From the NCBI RefSeq assembly GCF_029255125.1, contig NZ_JAPUVR010000132.1:1-64000 (forward strand): a stretch of DNA of 64,000 nt. Reading direction: 5' to 3'. Origin of the DNA: Accumulibacter sp. GTDB lineage: Bacteria; Pseudomonadota; Gammaproteobacteria; Burkholderiales; Rhodocyclaceae. Position 1 is the stretch's first letter, and every line of letters begins with the position of its first letter. Below the pieces are notes generated by a model. That model saw nothing but the letters and a program-made list of their open reading frames with translations, was not told where the DNA came from and did not search any database. Positions 1 to 9,091 of the stretch are shown here, piece by piece. The position numbers were made by a program, and so were the translations under genes.

Positions 1-350
1 GAGTTCACTGTTTCGTGCAGGCGCAGGACGGCGTCGTTGTACTTGACGCCGACGGCGAACTGCACGGTAACCACGGCCATTCCCGGACGCGCCATGGAAT
101 AGACGTGCTCGACGCCGGACATGCGCGAGAGCACCTGCTCGGCCGGCGTGGTCACGAGGCTTTCAACGTCGCGCACCGATGCCCCGGGGAAGGGGATGAG
201 GATGTCGGCCATCGTCACGTCGATCTGCGGCTCTTCTTCGCGCGGCGTGATCAGCGTCGCAAAGACGCCGAGCAGCAGCGCGACGAGCGCCAGCAGCGGG
301 GTCATCTGCGAACTGACGAAGAGGCGGGCGATGCGCCCGGAGACGCCCAT
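1..350 (-). CDS. Efflux RND transporter permease, N-terminal part (runs off the window)
   Basis: Inner-membrane proton-driven RND pump subunit. Only the first 116 codons are in the window. The ATG at 350 lies 3 bp after the stop of the adaptor gene, so the two form an operon. The visible protein has a first membrane helix (about residues 17-36, rich in L/A/V), then the motif PREEEPQIDV and the start of the periplasmic porter domain (FPGASVRDVESLVTTPAEQ), as in AcrB/MdtB-like permeases. Whether it exports drugs, solvents or metals cannot be told from this part. The gene is cut by the window edge, not visibly broken. Confidence 0.88.
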   Translation of the reverse strand, partial: MGVSGRIARLFVSSQMTPLLALVALLLGVFATLITPREEEPQIDVTMADILIPFPGASVRDVESLVTTPAEQVLSRMSGVEHVYSMARPGMAVVTVQFAVGVKYNDAVLRLHETVN

Positions 351-353
351 CGC

Positions 354-1424
354 CTAGCGGCCCGTCGGTCTGGCGGACTTCAGTTCGACGGCCGCCTGGC
401 GCGGATCGAGCGCGATGCGCTCGCCCGCGTGCAGGCCGGCGAGCACCTCGACTTCGTTCTCGCTGACCGCTTCGCCCAGGCGCAACTGGCGCAGCGTCAG
501 CTTGCCGTCTGCCTGCCGGACATAAACCGCGGTGATCTCGCCGCGGCGGACGACAGCGGCTTGCGGAATGCTCAGCCGGGGAGCGCTGCCGAGCACGAAG
601 TGCACGCGCGCGTGCATGCCGGGAACGATCTCGCGTGCCGCTTCAGGCAAGCCGACGCGCACCAGCGAGACGTGCGTTGACGGATCGGCGCTGGGCAGCA
701 GGCTGACGCTGCTCGCCTCCAGCCACTTGCCCAAGCCGGGAAATTCGATACGCGCCTGGCGCACACGGCGGATCTGCGGCAGGCGGTGTTGCGCGATGCC
801 CGCGCTCAGGCGCAGGCTCTGCGGATCGTAGATCGAGAGCAGCGGTTTGCCCGGGGTCGCCATTTCACCGAGTTCGCTCAGCCGCTCGGCGACGACGCCG
901 CCAATCGGCGCGCGCACTGTCGCGTGGCTGACGCCGACGCTTGCCTGTTTGTGCGTCGCCGACGCTGCGTCGAACTCGGCCTTTGCCTTGTCGAGCGCGG
1001 CCTGACTGATGAAGCCCTGCCGCTGCAGTCTGAGCAGCCGTTCATGGTTGGCCCGGGCATTGATATACGACGCGGCCGCCGCCGCCGCTGCCTCGCTCGC
1101 TTCGCGCGCGTCGATGCGCATCAGCAGGTCGCCCTTGCGCACGCTCTGGCCGGCATCGACATGCACTTCGACCAACCGACCGGAAACCTGCGCCGCGACC
1201 GTCGCCTGACGCGCCGCCTCGACGACCGCGTCGGCCGACAGGCTCGCCTCGACGGGCTTCGCCTGCACGAGGGTGTCGTTCGTCGCCTGTCCGTGGGCGG
1301 CAGCCGACGCCGCCGCCAAGCCGGCGGCAAACAGCAGGCGGCCGACGCTGGCGAGTCGGCCTGAGGGTCGGTGGACGATCCGCTGAGCGATCGGGAGGGA
1401 GACGGGTCGAGTGTCGTTCGGCAT
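354..1424 (-). CDS. Efflux RND transporter periplasmic adaptor subunit
   Basis: Membrane fusion protein linking the RND permease to an outer-membrane channel. 356 residues. An N-terminal hydrophobic signal (about residues 28-46, ending near AHGQA) is followed by the lipoyl half-motif VSGRLVEVHVDAGQSVRKGD, an Ala-rich alpha-hairpin (about 110-170), the second lipoyl half (GVVAERLSELGEMATPGKP) and beta-barrel and membrane-proximal domains with VPGMHARV. The permease starts 3 bp downstream. The ATG at 1424 has no good Shine-Dalgarno, but no other start in this frame would keep the signal. The region just upstream carries an inverted repeat that may be an operator. Confidence 0.92.
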   Translation of the reverse strand: MPNDTRPVSLPIAQRIVHRPSGRLASVGRLLFAAGLAAASAAAHGQATNDTLVQAKPVEASLSADAVVEAARQATVAAQVSGRLVEVHVDAGQSVRKGDLLMRIDAREASEAAAAAAASYINARANHERLLRLQRQGFISQAALDKAKAEFDAASATHKQASVGVSHATVRAPIGGVVAERLSELGEMATPGKPLLSIYDPQSLRLSAGIAQHRLPQIRRVRQARIEFPGLGKWLEASSVSLLPSADPSTHVSLVRVGLPEAAREIVPGMHARVHFVLGSAPRLSIPQAAVVRRGEITAVYVRQADGKLTLRQLRLGEAVSENEVEVLAGLHAGERIALDPRQAAVELKSARPTGR

Positions 1425-1427
1425 GAA

Positions 1428-1460
1428 TATTAGGATATACTAATACATTGTTGCACGCAA
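1428..1460 (-). promoter_or_regulatory. Putative promoter and palindromic operator of the RND operon
   Basis: Seen: an inverted repeat TATTAG-N6-CTAATA at 1428-1445, AT-rich within GC-rich DNA. On the minus strand a -35-like TTGCGT (1455-1460), a 17-base spacer and a -10-like TATCCT (1432-1437) can be read, with the -10 inside the repeat. Transcription would then begin almost at the ATG at 1424. Inferred: a repressor such as a TetR- or MarR-type protein blocks the promoter here. No regulator gene is adjacent in the window. Confidence 0.4.
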
Positions 1461-1603
1461 GTCGGCAGCCAATCGGCCAATCGTCGGCGACGTCCTGCGT
1501 GATTGATGGCAGCGCTGCGCGGCCAGCCGGGGAGCAAATGTCGCTTGACGCACAGGTGGCTTGGATGAGACAAATTCGGGATACGTCGACCTGGAGGCCC
1601 GCC

Positions 1604-3394
1604 ATGAAACCTGTCTCCCTCTCCCTTCTCTTCCTTGCCACGCTGCTGGCTGCCGCCTGTTCGAGCACGCCGACGCCGGACGCCGCGGACAGCGAGCTGC
1701 AGCCGGCGAAAACTGCCGCCGGCGAGGTTGCCCCGACTGGCTGGCGCGGCCGCAAGTATGCCGTGGCCACGGCGCATCCGCTGGCCAGCGAGGCCGGACA
1801 ACAGATGCTGCACGCCGGAGGTTCGGCGGTGGACGCCGCCATTGCCGCGCAAATGGTGCTCACGCTGGTCGAACCGCAGTCGAGCGGTATCGGCGGCGGC
1901 GCCTTCCTGCTGCACGACGACGGGCGCCGCACGCTGGCTTACGACGGCCGCGAAACGGCACCGGCGGCGGCCAGCGAGAAGCTGTTCCTGATGCCCGACG
2001 GGCAGCCGATGACTTTTCACGAAGCGATCATCGGCGGCCGCGCAGTCGGCGTTCCGGGCACGCTGCGCATGCTCGAAATGGCGCATGCCGAGTACGGCAG
2101 GCTGCCCTGGGGAAGCCTGTTCGGCCCGGCGATCGCGCTGGCCGAGGGCGGTTTCCCGGTCAGCCGGCGCCTGCACGAGCAATTGCGCAGCGACCCGCAT
2201 CTGGCACGCGACCCGAGCGCCGCGGCGTATTTCTACGGCGCCGACGGCGAGCCGCGGGCGATCGGCAGCATCCTGCGCAATCCGGAACTGGCGGCCGTCC
2301 TGCGGCGCATCGCGAGCGAAGGCGCCCGCGCGCTGCACGAGGGCGACATCGCCCAGGCGATCGTCGACAAGGTGCAGAAGCACGCCAACCCGGGCCGCCT
2401 CAGCTTGGCCGATCTGGCTGCCTATCAGGCGAAAAAGCGGACGCCGCTCTGCCACCGCTATTCGCCGAAGGAAGTCGACCCGCCGCGCACCTACCGCATC
2501 TGCGGTTTTCCGCCACCCAGCTCGGGCGGCATCGCCATCGCCCAGATCCTCGGCATCCTCGAACAGACGGGGGCCGCGAGCCTGAAGGCGGAAGACCCGC
2601 TCTGGCTGCACTATTACACCGAGGCCGCGCGCCTCGCTTTCGCCGACCGCGCGCAGTACGTCGCCGATCCGGACTTCGTCGCCGCGCCGGCCGACGGCTG
2701 GCAGTCCCTGATCAACCCGGATTACCTGTTCGCGCGCGCGCAACTGATCGGCGAGCAAAGCATGCGCGTCGCGCCACCGGGTCAGCCGCGCGGGGCGATG
2801 CTGAGCTACGCGCCGATGCCCGAACAGTTCGAGCAGGGCACCTCGCACCTGAGCATCGTCGACGCCTATGGCAACGCGCTGGCGATGACGACGACGATCG
2901 AGGATGCTTTCGGCGCGCGTCAGATGGTCCGGGGCTTTCTGCTCAACAACGAGTTGAGCGATTTTTCCTTTGCCCCGACCGACGCCAACGGCGTGCCGAT
3001 CGCCAACCGCGTCCAGCCCGGCAAGCGCCCGCGCTCGTCGATGAGTCCGACGCTGGTCTTTGACGACGATAGCGGCGATCTCGTGCTCAGCGGCGGCTCG
3101 CCGGGCGGCGCGCTGATCATCCACTACACGGCCAAGCTGCTTTACGCCACGCTGAACTGGGGCTTCCCGCTGCAACAGGCGATCGACCTGCCCAACTTCG
3201 GCTCGCTGAACGGACCGACCCTGCTCGAAGAAAAGCGTTTCCCGCCATCGACCAGCGAAGCGCTGCAGGCGCGCGGCCACGAGGTCAAGGAGATCGGCAT
3301 GGTGAGCGGCCTGCAAGCGATTCGGCGGCATCGTGCCGGTGTCCTCTCGGGAGGAGCGGACTTGCGGCGTGAGGGCCGGGTCGCCGGTGAATAG
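1604..3394 (+). CDS. Gamma-glutamyltransferase family lipoprotein
   Basis: Ntn-hydrolase that cleaves gamma-glutamyl bonds (for example of glutathione) after self-processing into two chains. 596 residues from the ATG at 1604, which has GGAGG 7 bases upstream; an in-frame start at 1448 has no such site. The N terminus is a lipoprotein signal with lipobox LAAAC (Cys19), so it should sit in the envelope. The expected nucleophile is the Thr of EQGTSHLSIVD (about residue 413), starting the small subunit; the oxyanion-region motif GGSPGG follows. The C terminus, SGLQAI then GGADLRREG, is typical, so the gene is complete. It ends inside the start region of the DUF1615 gene. Confidence 0.9.
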   Translation: MKPVSLSLLFLATLLAAACSSTPTPDAADSELQPAKTAAGEVAPTGWRGRKYAVATAHPLASEAGQQMLHAGGSAVDAAIAAQMVLTLVEPQSSGIGGGAFLLHDDGRRTLAYDGRETAPAAASEKLFLMPDGQPMTFHEAIIGGRAVGVPGTLRMLEMAHAEYGRLPWGSLFGPAIALAEGGFPVSRRLHEQLRSDPHLARDPSAAAYFYGADGEPRAIGSILRNPELAAVLRRIASEGARALHEGDIAQAIVDKVQKHANPGRLSLADLAAYQAKKRTPLCHRYSPKEVDPPRTYRICGFPPPSSGGIAIAQILGILEQTGAASLKAEDPLWLHYYTEAARLAFADRAQYVADPDFVAAPADGWQSLINPDYLFARAQLIGEQSMRVAPPGQPRGAMLSYAPMPEQFEQGTSHLSIVDAYGNALAMTTTIEDAFGARQMVRGFLLNNELSDFSFAPTDANGVPIANRVQPGKRPRSSMSPTLVFDDDSGDLVLSGGSPGGALIIHYTAKLLYATLNWGFPLQQAIDLPNFGSLNGPTLLEEKRFPPSTSEALQARGHEVKEIGMVSGLQAIRRHRAGVLSGGADLRREGRVAGE

Positions 3395-4724
3395 GCCGGA
3401 CACGCCGGGGCGAGCCGCGCGCTCGCCCGACTGCCTCCGTCGGCGGCGCAGCCTGATCGCCTGTCTGATGGTCGCCGCCGGCCTGTCCGGGTGCGCCAGC
3501 GATGGCAGCTTCGAATCGCGGCCATCGCCACCGGTTCGCCCGGCGCCCTCGTCGACGCTACCGCTGCCTTCGCCGCTGCCATTGCCTTCGCCACCGCGCG
3601 AGACGGCAAAGCCTCAGCCGGCGCCAACGCCACTGCCCTTGCCGCCGCCAGCGACCGCCGCGCAGCAGCAGCCGCCAGCGCGCGCGCCGCTGGTGCTGCT
3701 GCCCGCCGATTCCGGCGAGGCACGCGCCCTGGTCAGCCGCCTGCTGCCCGCCAACGTGGGCGACCGCTCGGCCTGGGCCGCCGACATCGCCACCGCCTTT
3801 GACGCCCTGCAGTTGCCGCTGATACCGGAAAAGCTGTGTGCGGCGATGGCCGTCATCGAGCAGGAATCGGGTTTCGTCGCCGACCCGCCGGTGGCTGGTC
3901 TGGGTCGCATCGTCTGGCGGGAGATCGAGCGAAGACGCACGAGCTATGGTATCCCCAAGCTCGTCGTCGAGCTTGCCCTGCTCAAGCCTTCACCCGATGG
4001 GCGCAGCTACAAGGCACGCATCGACGCGCTGCGTACCGAGAAACAGATGAACGCGCTGTTCGACGACATGATCTCCGAGTTGCCTTTCGGCAAGACCTTG
4101 TTCTCGGGCTACAATCCGGTGCGCACCGGCGGCCCGATGCAGGTCAGCATAGAATTCGCCGAGGAACAGTTGCGCCGCCGACCCTATCCGTATCGGCGTA
4201 GCGGCAGCGTACGCGACGAGGTGTTCACCCGGCGCGGCGGCGTCTACTTCGGCATCGCCTTCCTGCTCGATTATCCGACGACCTACCGGCAGATGCTGCA
4301 TCGCTTTGCCGACTTCAACGCCGGACGTTACGCCAGCCGCAACGCCGCGTTTCAGGCCGCCGTTAGCCGTCTGGGTGGCCAACCGCTAGAGCTTGACGGC
4401 GATCTGCTGCGCTACAAGGACGGTCAACCAACCGCCGAAAGCAGCGCCACGCAACGCGCCGTGCTCGCCTTGCGCGCGCGCCTGGGGCTGAGCGAGGCGG
4501 CGATCGGGCGTGACCTCCTGCTGGAAAAGACGCTGGCTTTCGAACAAAGTGCGCTCTACCAGCGCGTCTATCTACTCGCCGACACGAGCGGCGGAGGGCT
4601 GGCGGCGCGTGAGATGCTGCCGCGGATTGCCCTGAAGAGTCCGAAGATCACCCGTCCGCTGACCACCGAGTGGTTCGCTCGCCGGGTTGACACGCGCTAT
4701 CGCAACTGTCTGGCACGGGCCTAG
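3369..4724 (+). CDS. DUF1615 family lipoprotein
   Basis: Function unknown. About 451 residues. The chosen GTG at 3369 overlaps the end of the gamma-glutamyltransferase gene and has GGAGGAG about 13 bases upstream; an ATG at 3333 in the same frame is possible. The N terminus is a lipoprotein signal (LIACLMVAAGLSGC), followed by a long Pro-rich linker (about residues 50-110). The globular part has AVIEQESGFVADP, which resembles the Glu-Ser motif of lytic transglycosylases, and then the DUF1615 core (IVWREIERR, GYNPVRTGGPMQVS). A role in the cell wall is inference. Downstream lies a strong terminator. Confidence 0.82.
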   Translation: MRAGSPVNRPDTPGRAARSPDCLRRRRSLIACLMVAAGLSGCASDGSFESRPSPPVRPAPSSTLPLPSPLPLPSPPRETAKPQPAPTPLPLPPPATAAQQQPPARAPLVLLPADSGEARALVSRLLPANVGDRSAWAADIATAFDALQLPLIPEKLCAAMAVIEQESGFVADPPVAGLGRIVWREIERRRTSYGIPKLVVELALLKPSPDGRSYKARIDALRTEKQMNALFDDMISELPFGKTLFSGYNPVRTGGPMQVSIEFAEEQLRRRPYPYRRSGSVRDEVFTRRGGVYFGIAFLLDYPTTYRQMLHRFADFNAGRYASRNAAFQAAVSRLGGQPLELDGDLLRYKDGQPTAESSATQRAVLALRARLGLSEAAIGRDLLLEKTLAFEQSALYQRVYLLADTSGGGLAAREMLPRIALKSPKITRPLTTEWFARRVDTRYRNCLARA

Positions 4725-4779
4725 GCGGGCTGCCGCAGCGTCGTTCGGCAGCGGCCAGCAAGCCGTAGACCGAGTGGCC

Positions 4780-4819
4780 GGAACGAAAAAGCCGCGCTCG
4801 CACGCGGCTTTTTCGTTCC
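4780..4819. terminator. Bidirectional Rho-independent terminator
   Basis: A perfect 17-bp stem (4780-4796 paired with 4803-4819) with a 6-base loop. The stem contains an A5 run on one arm and a T5 run on the other, so it works for the plus-strand DUF1615 gene and the minus-strand aceA gene that converge on it. Confidence 0.93.
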
Positions 4820-4872
4820 CTATCCAGAACCTCGGCCGGCCGACGGAGGGACGTCGGCCGGGAATGCGCTCT

Positions 4873-6171
4873 TTAGTGGAACTGCTCTTCTTCGGTCGAA
4901 CCGGTCAACGCGGTGACCGACGACGCGCCGCCCTGGATGACCGTCGTCACTTCGTCGAAATACCCGGTGCCAACTTCCTGCTGGTGTGAAACGAAGGTGT
5001 AGCCCCGCTCGCGCGCGGCGAACTCGGGTTCCTGCACCTTCTCGACGTAGGCGGTCATGCCGCGCGCCACGTAGTCCTGTGCGAGATCGAACATGTGGTA
5101 CCACATGTTGTGGATGCCGGCCAGCGTGATGAACTGGTACTTGTAGCCCATCGCGCCGAGTTCCTTCTGGAACTTGGCGATCGTCGCGTCGTCCAGGTTC
5201 TTCTTCCAGTTGAACGACGGCGAGCAGTTATAGGCGAGCAGTTTGCCCGGATAGGCGGTGCGCACAGCCTCGGCAAACTTGCGCGCGAAGTCGAGGTCGG
5301 GCGTACCGGTTTCGCACCAGACCATGTCGGCGTATTCGGCGTAGGCGACGGCACGCGAAATCGCCTGCTGCAGACCCTTGCGCGTCTTGTAGAAGCCTTC
5401 CGAAGTGCGCTCGCCGGTGACGAAGGGCTGGTCGTTGCTGTCGCAGTCGGAAGTCAGCAGGTCGGCTGCTTCGGCGTCGGTGCGGGCAATGACCAGCGTC
5501 GGAACGCCGCAGACGTCGGCAGCAAAGCGGGCGGCAATCAGCTTCTGCACGGCTTCCTGCGTCGGCACCAGAACCTTGCCGCCCATATGACCGCACTTCT
5601 TCACCGAAGCGAGCTGGTCTTCCCAGTGAACGCCGGCAGCGCCAGCGCGAATCATCGCCTTCATCAGCTCGAAGGCGTTCAGCACACCGCCAAAACCGGC
5701 TTCCGCGTCGCCGACAATCGGCGCAAAGTAGTCGATATAGCCCGGGTCGCCGGGGTTGACGCCCTTCGAGAACTGGATCTCGTCGGCGCGGCGGAACGAG
5801 TTGTTGATCCGTTCGACCACTTTCGGCACCGAATCCACGGGATAGAGCGACTGGTCGGGATACATTGCAGCGTACGAGTTGTTGTCGGCGGCAACCTGCC
5901 AGCCCGAAAGGTAGATCGCCTTGACCCCCGCTTTCACCTGCTGCATCGCCTGGCCACCGGTCAGCGCGCCAAGGCAGTTGACGTAGGGTTCGTTATTGAC
6001 GAGATGCCACAGCTTTTCGGCGCCGCGCCGGGCCACGGTGTACTCGATCGGGAAGGAGCCGCGCAGACGGACGACATCGGCAGCTGAATAGCCACGTTTG
6101 ATTCCTTTCCAGCGGGGGTTCTCCGCCCAGTCTTTCTCCAGCTCGGCGATCTGCTGCTCTCTAGTACTCAT
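4873..6171 (-). CDS. aceA: Isocitrate lyase
   Basis: Glyoxylate-shunt enzyme splitting isocitrate to succinate and glyoxylate, needed for growth on acetate or fatty acids. 432 residues, the usual length for the proteobacterial class. The catalytic loop [11 protein letters not shown] is present, as are [17 protein letters not shown] and the substrate-binding region [11 protein letters not shown]. The ATG at 6171 has an upstream GGAGAGG. No malate synthase gene is adjacent. The leader holds promoter-like elements and a perfect palindrome, which suggests regulated expression. Confidence 0.98.
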   Translation of the reverse strand: MSTREQQIAELEKDWAENPRWKGIKRGYSAADVVRLRGSFPIEYTVARRGAEKLWHLVNNEPYVNCLGALTGGQAMQQVKAGVKAIYLSGWQVAADNNSYAAMYPDQSLYPVDSVPKVVERINNSFRRADEIQFSKGVNPGDPGYIDYFAPIVGDAEAGFGGVLNAFELMKAMIRAGAAGVHWEDQLASVKKCGHMGGKVLVPTQEAVQKLIAARFAADVCGVPTLVIARTDAEAADLLTSDCDSNDQPFVTGERTSEGFYKTRKGLQQAISRAVAYAEYADMVWCETGTPDLDFARKFAEAVRTAYPGKLLAYNCSPSFNWKKNLDDATIAKFQKELGAMGYKYQFITLAGIHNMWYHMFDLAQDYVARGMTAYVEKVQEPEFAARERGYTFVSHQQEVGTGYFDEVTTVIQGGASSVTALTGSTEEEQFH

Positions 6172-6275
6172 GGTTTACCTCTCCAAAGATAACGAAGTGC
6201 GGTCGGGACTATGGCGACACCCTCGCGTCAGGAAAACGACCCTGGCACGTACTGCGCGGGCGACCAATGGCGAGA

Positions 6276-6304
6276 AGTATAGAGAGCTTTCCCCACGCAA
6301 TCAA
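6276..6304 (-). promoter_or_regulatory. Candidate aceA promoter (sigma70-like)
   Basis: On the minus strand: TTGATT (6299-6304), a 17-base spacer, then TATACT (6276-6281). Predicted start near 6269, giving a leader of roughly 97 bases before the aceA ATG. A second, overlapping candidate uses TTGACA (6338-6343) and TCTTAT (6314-6319) with an 18-base spacer. Confidence 0.5.
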
Positions 6305-6306
6305 CA

Positions 6307-6320
6307 GTCTTATATAAGAC
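6307..6320. promoter_or_regulatory. Perfect 14-bp palindrome upstream of aceA, putative operator
   Basis: GTCTTATATAAGAC is its own reverse complement. It lies just upstream of the TTGATT -35 box and overlaps the -10 of the alternative aceA promoter. Next to it is a degenerate half copy (ATAAGAGATA). The AT-rich symmetry suggests a dimeric GntR- or TetR-like regulator. The regulator is not in the window and its identity is unknown. Confidence 0.55.
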
Positions 6321-6643
6321 ATAAGAGATATTTTTTGTGTCAAGAAAACATGGCCTTATTCGCCACGTTTCGTATTGCGAAAACGAAGGCTCGCTTGTGA
6401 AATCGCCATCACACCAACAACACGATTATCCTGCTGACCGCTGCGCTCGCACCGGCAGTCTCCGGTCGGCTGGCCGATGCTCTGAACGTGCGCGGGCCGT
6501 AGATGTTTGCCGTGCAACCCGCGCACAGCCACAGCCGCTGCGGCGCGCTGTGCAGCAAAGTGTGGAGTAATTGACGCGCGCGGCACTGCGCAGCAGGTAT
6601 TCTGCAGGCATTCGGTGATGGCTGAGCTGGCGGCCGAACGACG

Positions 6644-6671
6644 TTGCTTGCCGAGCGATTTCCACTATACT
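6644..6671 (+). promoter_or_regulatory. Candidate promoter of the exopolysaccharide/exosortase operon
   Basis: TTGCTT (6644-6649), a 16-base spacer and TATACT (6666-6671). The predicted start is near 6678, about 97 bases before the first gene. The -10 is good and the -35 weak, so activator dependence is possible. Confidence 0.4.
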
Positions 6672-6774
6672 GTCACGCTCTGCATGATGCCCATCGAACA
6701 TGTGCTTGCCGCGCCGGCAAGACGGCAGCGCAATCAGCCGGCGGCCGAGCGCGAACGGAGATAAGGAGAAACGG

Positions 6775-7404
6775 ATGTTGACACGCCTGTGTACTGTGTT
6801 GGGCGCTGGGCTGCGCTGGTTTGCCCTTGGCGTTTTCGGCCTGCTGGTGGGCGGCTGTGCCAGCTCGTTTCCGCCAGCGCCGACCAGCGCGGCGTCGCCA
6901 GACTATCGTTACATCATCGGACCCGGCGACAGCGTAAACATTATCGTCTGGCGTAACCCGGAGCTGTCGATGACCGTCCCGGTGCGCCCGGATGGACTGA
7001 TTGCCGCGCCGCTGATCGAAGACCTGCAGGCGATGGGCAAGACACCGACCGCCCTCGCGCGCGACATGGAGAAGGCGCTCGGCACCTTTATCCGCGACCC
7101 GGTGGTGACCGTCGTCGTGACCAGCTTCGTCGGAACGCAAAGCGAGCAGATCAGGGTAGTCGGCGAGGCCTCCAAACCGCAGACCCTTCCCTACCGGCAA
7201 AACATGACCCTGCTCGACGTGATGATCGCCGTCGGCGGTCTGACCGACTTCGCTGACGGCAACGGCGCCAAGCTGCTGCGCAGTGCGGAAGGCAATACGC
7301 AGTACAGCGTCCGCCTGGCTGATCTGATCCGACGTGGCGACATCTCCGCCAACGTCGATATGCGACCGGGCGATGTCCTGATCATCCCGCAGAGCTGGTT
7401 CTGA
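6775..7404 (+). CDS. XrtA/PEP-CTERM system polysaccharide export protein (Wza-like lipoprotein)
   Basis: Outer-membrane or periplasmic export component for the exopolysaccharide. 209 residues from the ATG at 6775, with AAGGAG 8 bases upstream. The N terminus is a lipoprotein signal ending LLVGGC (about residue 28). Then come the Poly_export domain (YIIGPGDSVNIIVWRNPELS) and a SLBB-like soluble ligand-binding part (VVGEASKPQTLPY to VGGLTDFA), ending PGDVLIIPQSWF. The size and ending are typical of the short exosortase-linked exporter family. It is the first gene of the long plus-strand locus and precedes the chain-length determinant. Confidence 0.93.
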   Translation: MLTRLCTVLGAGLRWFALGVFGLLVGGCASSFPPAPTSAASPDYRYIIGPGDSVNIIVWRNPELSMTVPVRPDGLIAAPLIEDLQAMGKTPTALARDMEKALGTFIRDPVVTVVVTSFVGTQSEQIRVVGEASKPQTLPYRQNMTLLDVMIAVGGLTDFADGNGAKLLRSAEGNTQYSVRLADLIRRGDISANVDMRPGDVLIIPQSWF

Positions 7405-7519
7405 GCCGGCGGCCTGTTGCCCCGCCTGGCCGGGTGGTTGCTGCCTTCTGCCCTGCGGCGCAAGGTAGCCGCCGCTCCTTTTGTCCTTTGTCACATCTTC
7501 TTGCTAGAGTCTGAATCCA

Positions 7520-9082
7520 ATGGATGAACTGCTTCGACAAGCGACTGCAGTGCTGCGCGGCATGTGGAAGCGCCGCTGGCTCGGAGTGGGCGTCGCCTGG
7601 GTGGTCAGCGTGGCCAGCGTGGCCCTGGTCCTGCTCATGCCGGACAAGTACGAGGCATCGGCCCGCATCTATGTCGATACGCAATCGATCTTGCGGCCGC
7701 TGATGTCTGGCCTGGTGACGCAACCGAACTTCGATCAGCAGGTCATGATGCTCAGCCGCACGCTGATCTCGCGGCCAAACGTCGACAAGCTCATCCGGAT
7801 GGCCGACCTCGACCTCAAGGTTCAATCCAAGGCGGAACGCGACGCGCTGGCCGAGGACCTGATGACCGCCCTGAAGATCCAGAATACAACGCGCGACAAC
7901 ATTTACACGATCGTCTTCCGCGACAGCAATCCGCAGCAGGCCAAGCGCGTCGTGCAGTCGCTGGTCTCGATCTTCGTCGAGTCCAACCTAGGCGACACAC
8001 GCCGCGACGCCGAGTCGGCCAAGAAGTTTCTCGAAGAACAGATCAAGACTTACGAGAAGAAGCTGGAAGAGGCCGAGTCGCGGCTGAAGGAATTCAAGCT
8101 GCGCAACCTGAACCTGCAGGGATCGGAAGGTAAGGACCATCTCACGCGGATGGGCGAGCTGGCTGGATTGCTCGAACAAAGCCGACTCGAGCTGCGCGAA
8201 GCACAGGAGTCGCGCGATGCGCTGAAGCACCAGATCGTCGGCGAGGAACCCGTCGTCCAGTCCGACGCCGTCGCGCCCGAGGCAATCGCTGGCGTTTCGG
8301 TGCCCGAGATTGACGGTCGCATTGATGCCATGCGGCGTAACCTGGACGCCATGCTGCAGCGCTTTACCGAACAGCATCCGGACGTGATCAGCACCCGCCG
8401 ACTGATCAAGGAACTCGAGGAGCAGAAGCAGCAGGAGATCATCGCCCGCCGCAAGACAGCGCTGAGTAGTCCATCGACCGCCGCCAGCAGTAATCCGGTG
8501 TACCAGCAACTGAAGGTTGCCCTGTCGGAAACGGAGGCCAGGGTTGCTGCCTTGCAGACCAGGGTTGCCGAGTACCAGTCACGCTACGACCGGATGAAGG
8601 CGTCGATCAACCTGGTTCCGCAGATCGAAGCCGAGTTCGCTCAGCTCAACCGCGATTACGACATCAACAAGAAGAACTATGAGCAACTGGTTCAGCGCCG
8701 CGAATCGGCGACCATGGGTAGCGAAATGGACAGCACGGCGGGGGTCGACTTCCGCCTGATCGACCCGCCGCGCGTCTCGCCGAAACCGGTGGCACCGAAT
8801 CGCACCTTGCTGTTGCCGCTGACGCTGGTCCTCGCACTCGCCGCCGGTATCCTGTCCACCTTCGCCGCCAGTCAGATCCGCCCGGTCTTCTTCGACTCGC
8901 GTTCCTTGCGCGAAGAGTGCGGCCTACCGCTTCTGGGAACTGTTTCGATGCTGGTCAACGCAGACAGCAAGCGTCGGCAGAAGAAGGATCTGCTTCGTTT
9001 TCTCGCGGCCAGCGTGGCGCTCGTCGCGATTTACGGAGCCGGACTGGTCGTTCTGTTCGTGTTTTCCATCCGTACTGTCTGA
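7520..9082 (+). CDS. XrtA system polysaccharide chain-length determinant (Wzz/GNVR family)
   Basis: Inner-membrane co-polymerase that sets polymer length. 520 residues. A first membrane helix (about 18-37) is followed by the Wzz motif MPDKYEASARIYVDTQSIL. A long periplasmic coiled coil (about 150-330, rich in E/K/Q) and the GNVR-like segment near 360-400 come next. The C-terminal half has a proline-rich PPRVSPKPVAPNR and two hydrophobic helices (about 430-455 and 495-518). The tyrosine kinase that should pair with it begins 9 bases downstream, as is usual when Wzz and kinase are separate proteins. Confidence 0.93.
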   Translation: MDELLRQATAVLRGMWKRRWLGVGVAWVVSVASVALVLLMPDKYEASARIYVDTQSILRPLMSGLVTQPNFDQQVMMLSRTLISRPNVDKLIRMADLDLKVQSKAERDALAEDLMTALKIQNTTRDNIYTIVFRDSNPQQAKRVVQSLVSIFVESNLGDTRRDAESAKKFLEEQIKTYEKKLEEAESRLKEFKLRNLNLQGSEGKDHLTRMGELAGLLEQSRLELREAQESRDALKHQIVGEEPVVQSDAVAPEAIAGVSVPEIDGRIDAMRRNLDAMLQRFTEQHPDVISTRRLIKELEEQKQQEIIARRKTALSSPSTAASSNPVYQQLKVALSETEARVAALQTRVAEYQSRYDRMKASINLVPQIEAEFAQLNRDYDINKKNYEQLVQRRESATMGSEMDSTAGVDFRLIDPPRVSPKPVAPNRTLLLPLTLVLALAAGILSTFAASQIRPVFFDSRSLREECGLPLLGTVSMLVNADSKRRQKKDLLRFLAASVALVAIYGAGLVVLFVFSIRTV

Positions 9083-9091
9083 GGAAGATCC

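Larger units (their letters stand above)
6172..6774. other. 603-bp non-coding region between aceA and the exopolysaccharide locus
   Basis: No convincing gene was found; short open frames here lack a good start or family resemblance. The left third (to about 6350) holds the aceA leader, its promoter candidates and the palindrome and is AT-rich. The middle (6400-6640) is GC-rich with no clear signal. The right end carries a promoter candidate and the ribosome-binding site of the polysaccharide export gene. Confidence 0.6.

Noticed and set aside
1430..3403. 657-codon open frame on the minus strand opposite the gamma-glutamyltransferase gene
   Set aside because: It is a GC-rich antisense shadow: no family motifs, Arg/Gln/Ala-biased composition, and the plus-strand frame has clear enzyme signatures.
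6243..6257. Sigma-54-like element (TGGCACG with GG-N10-GC)
   Set aside because: It matches the GG/GC spacing but not the TTGC part, and lies over 500 bases from the EPS start on that strand, inside the aceA leader region.
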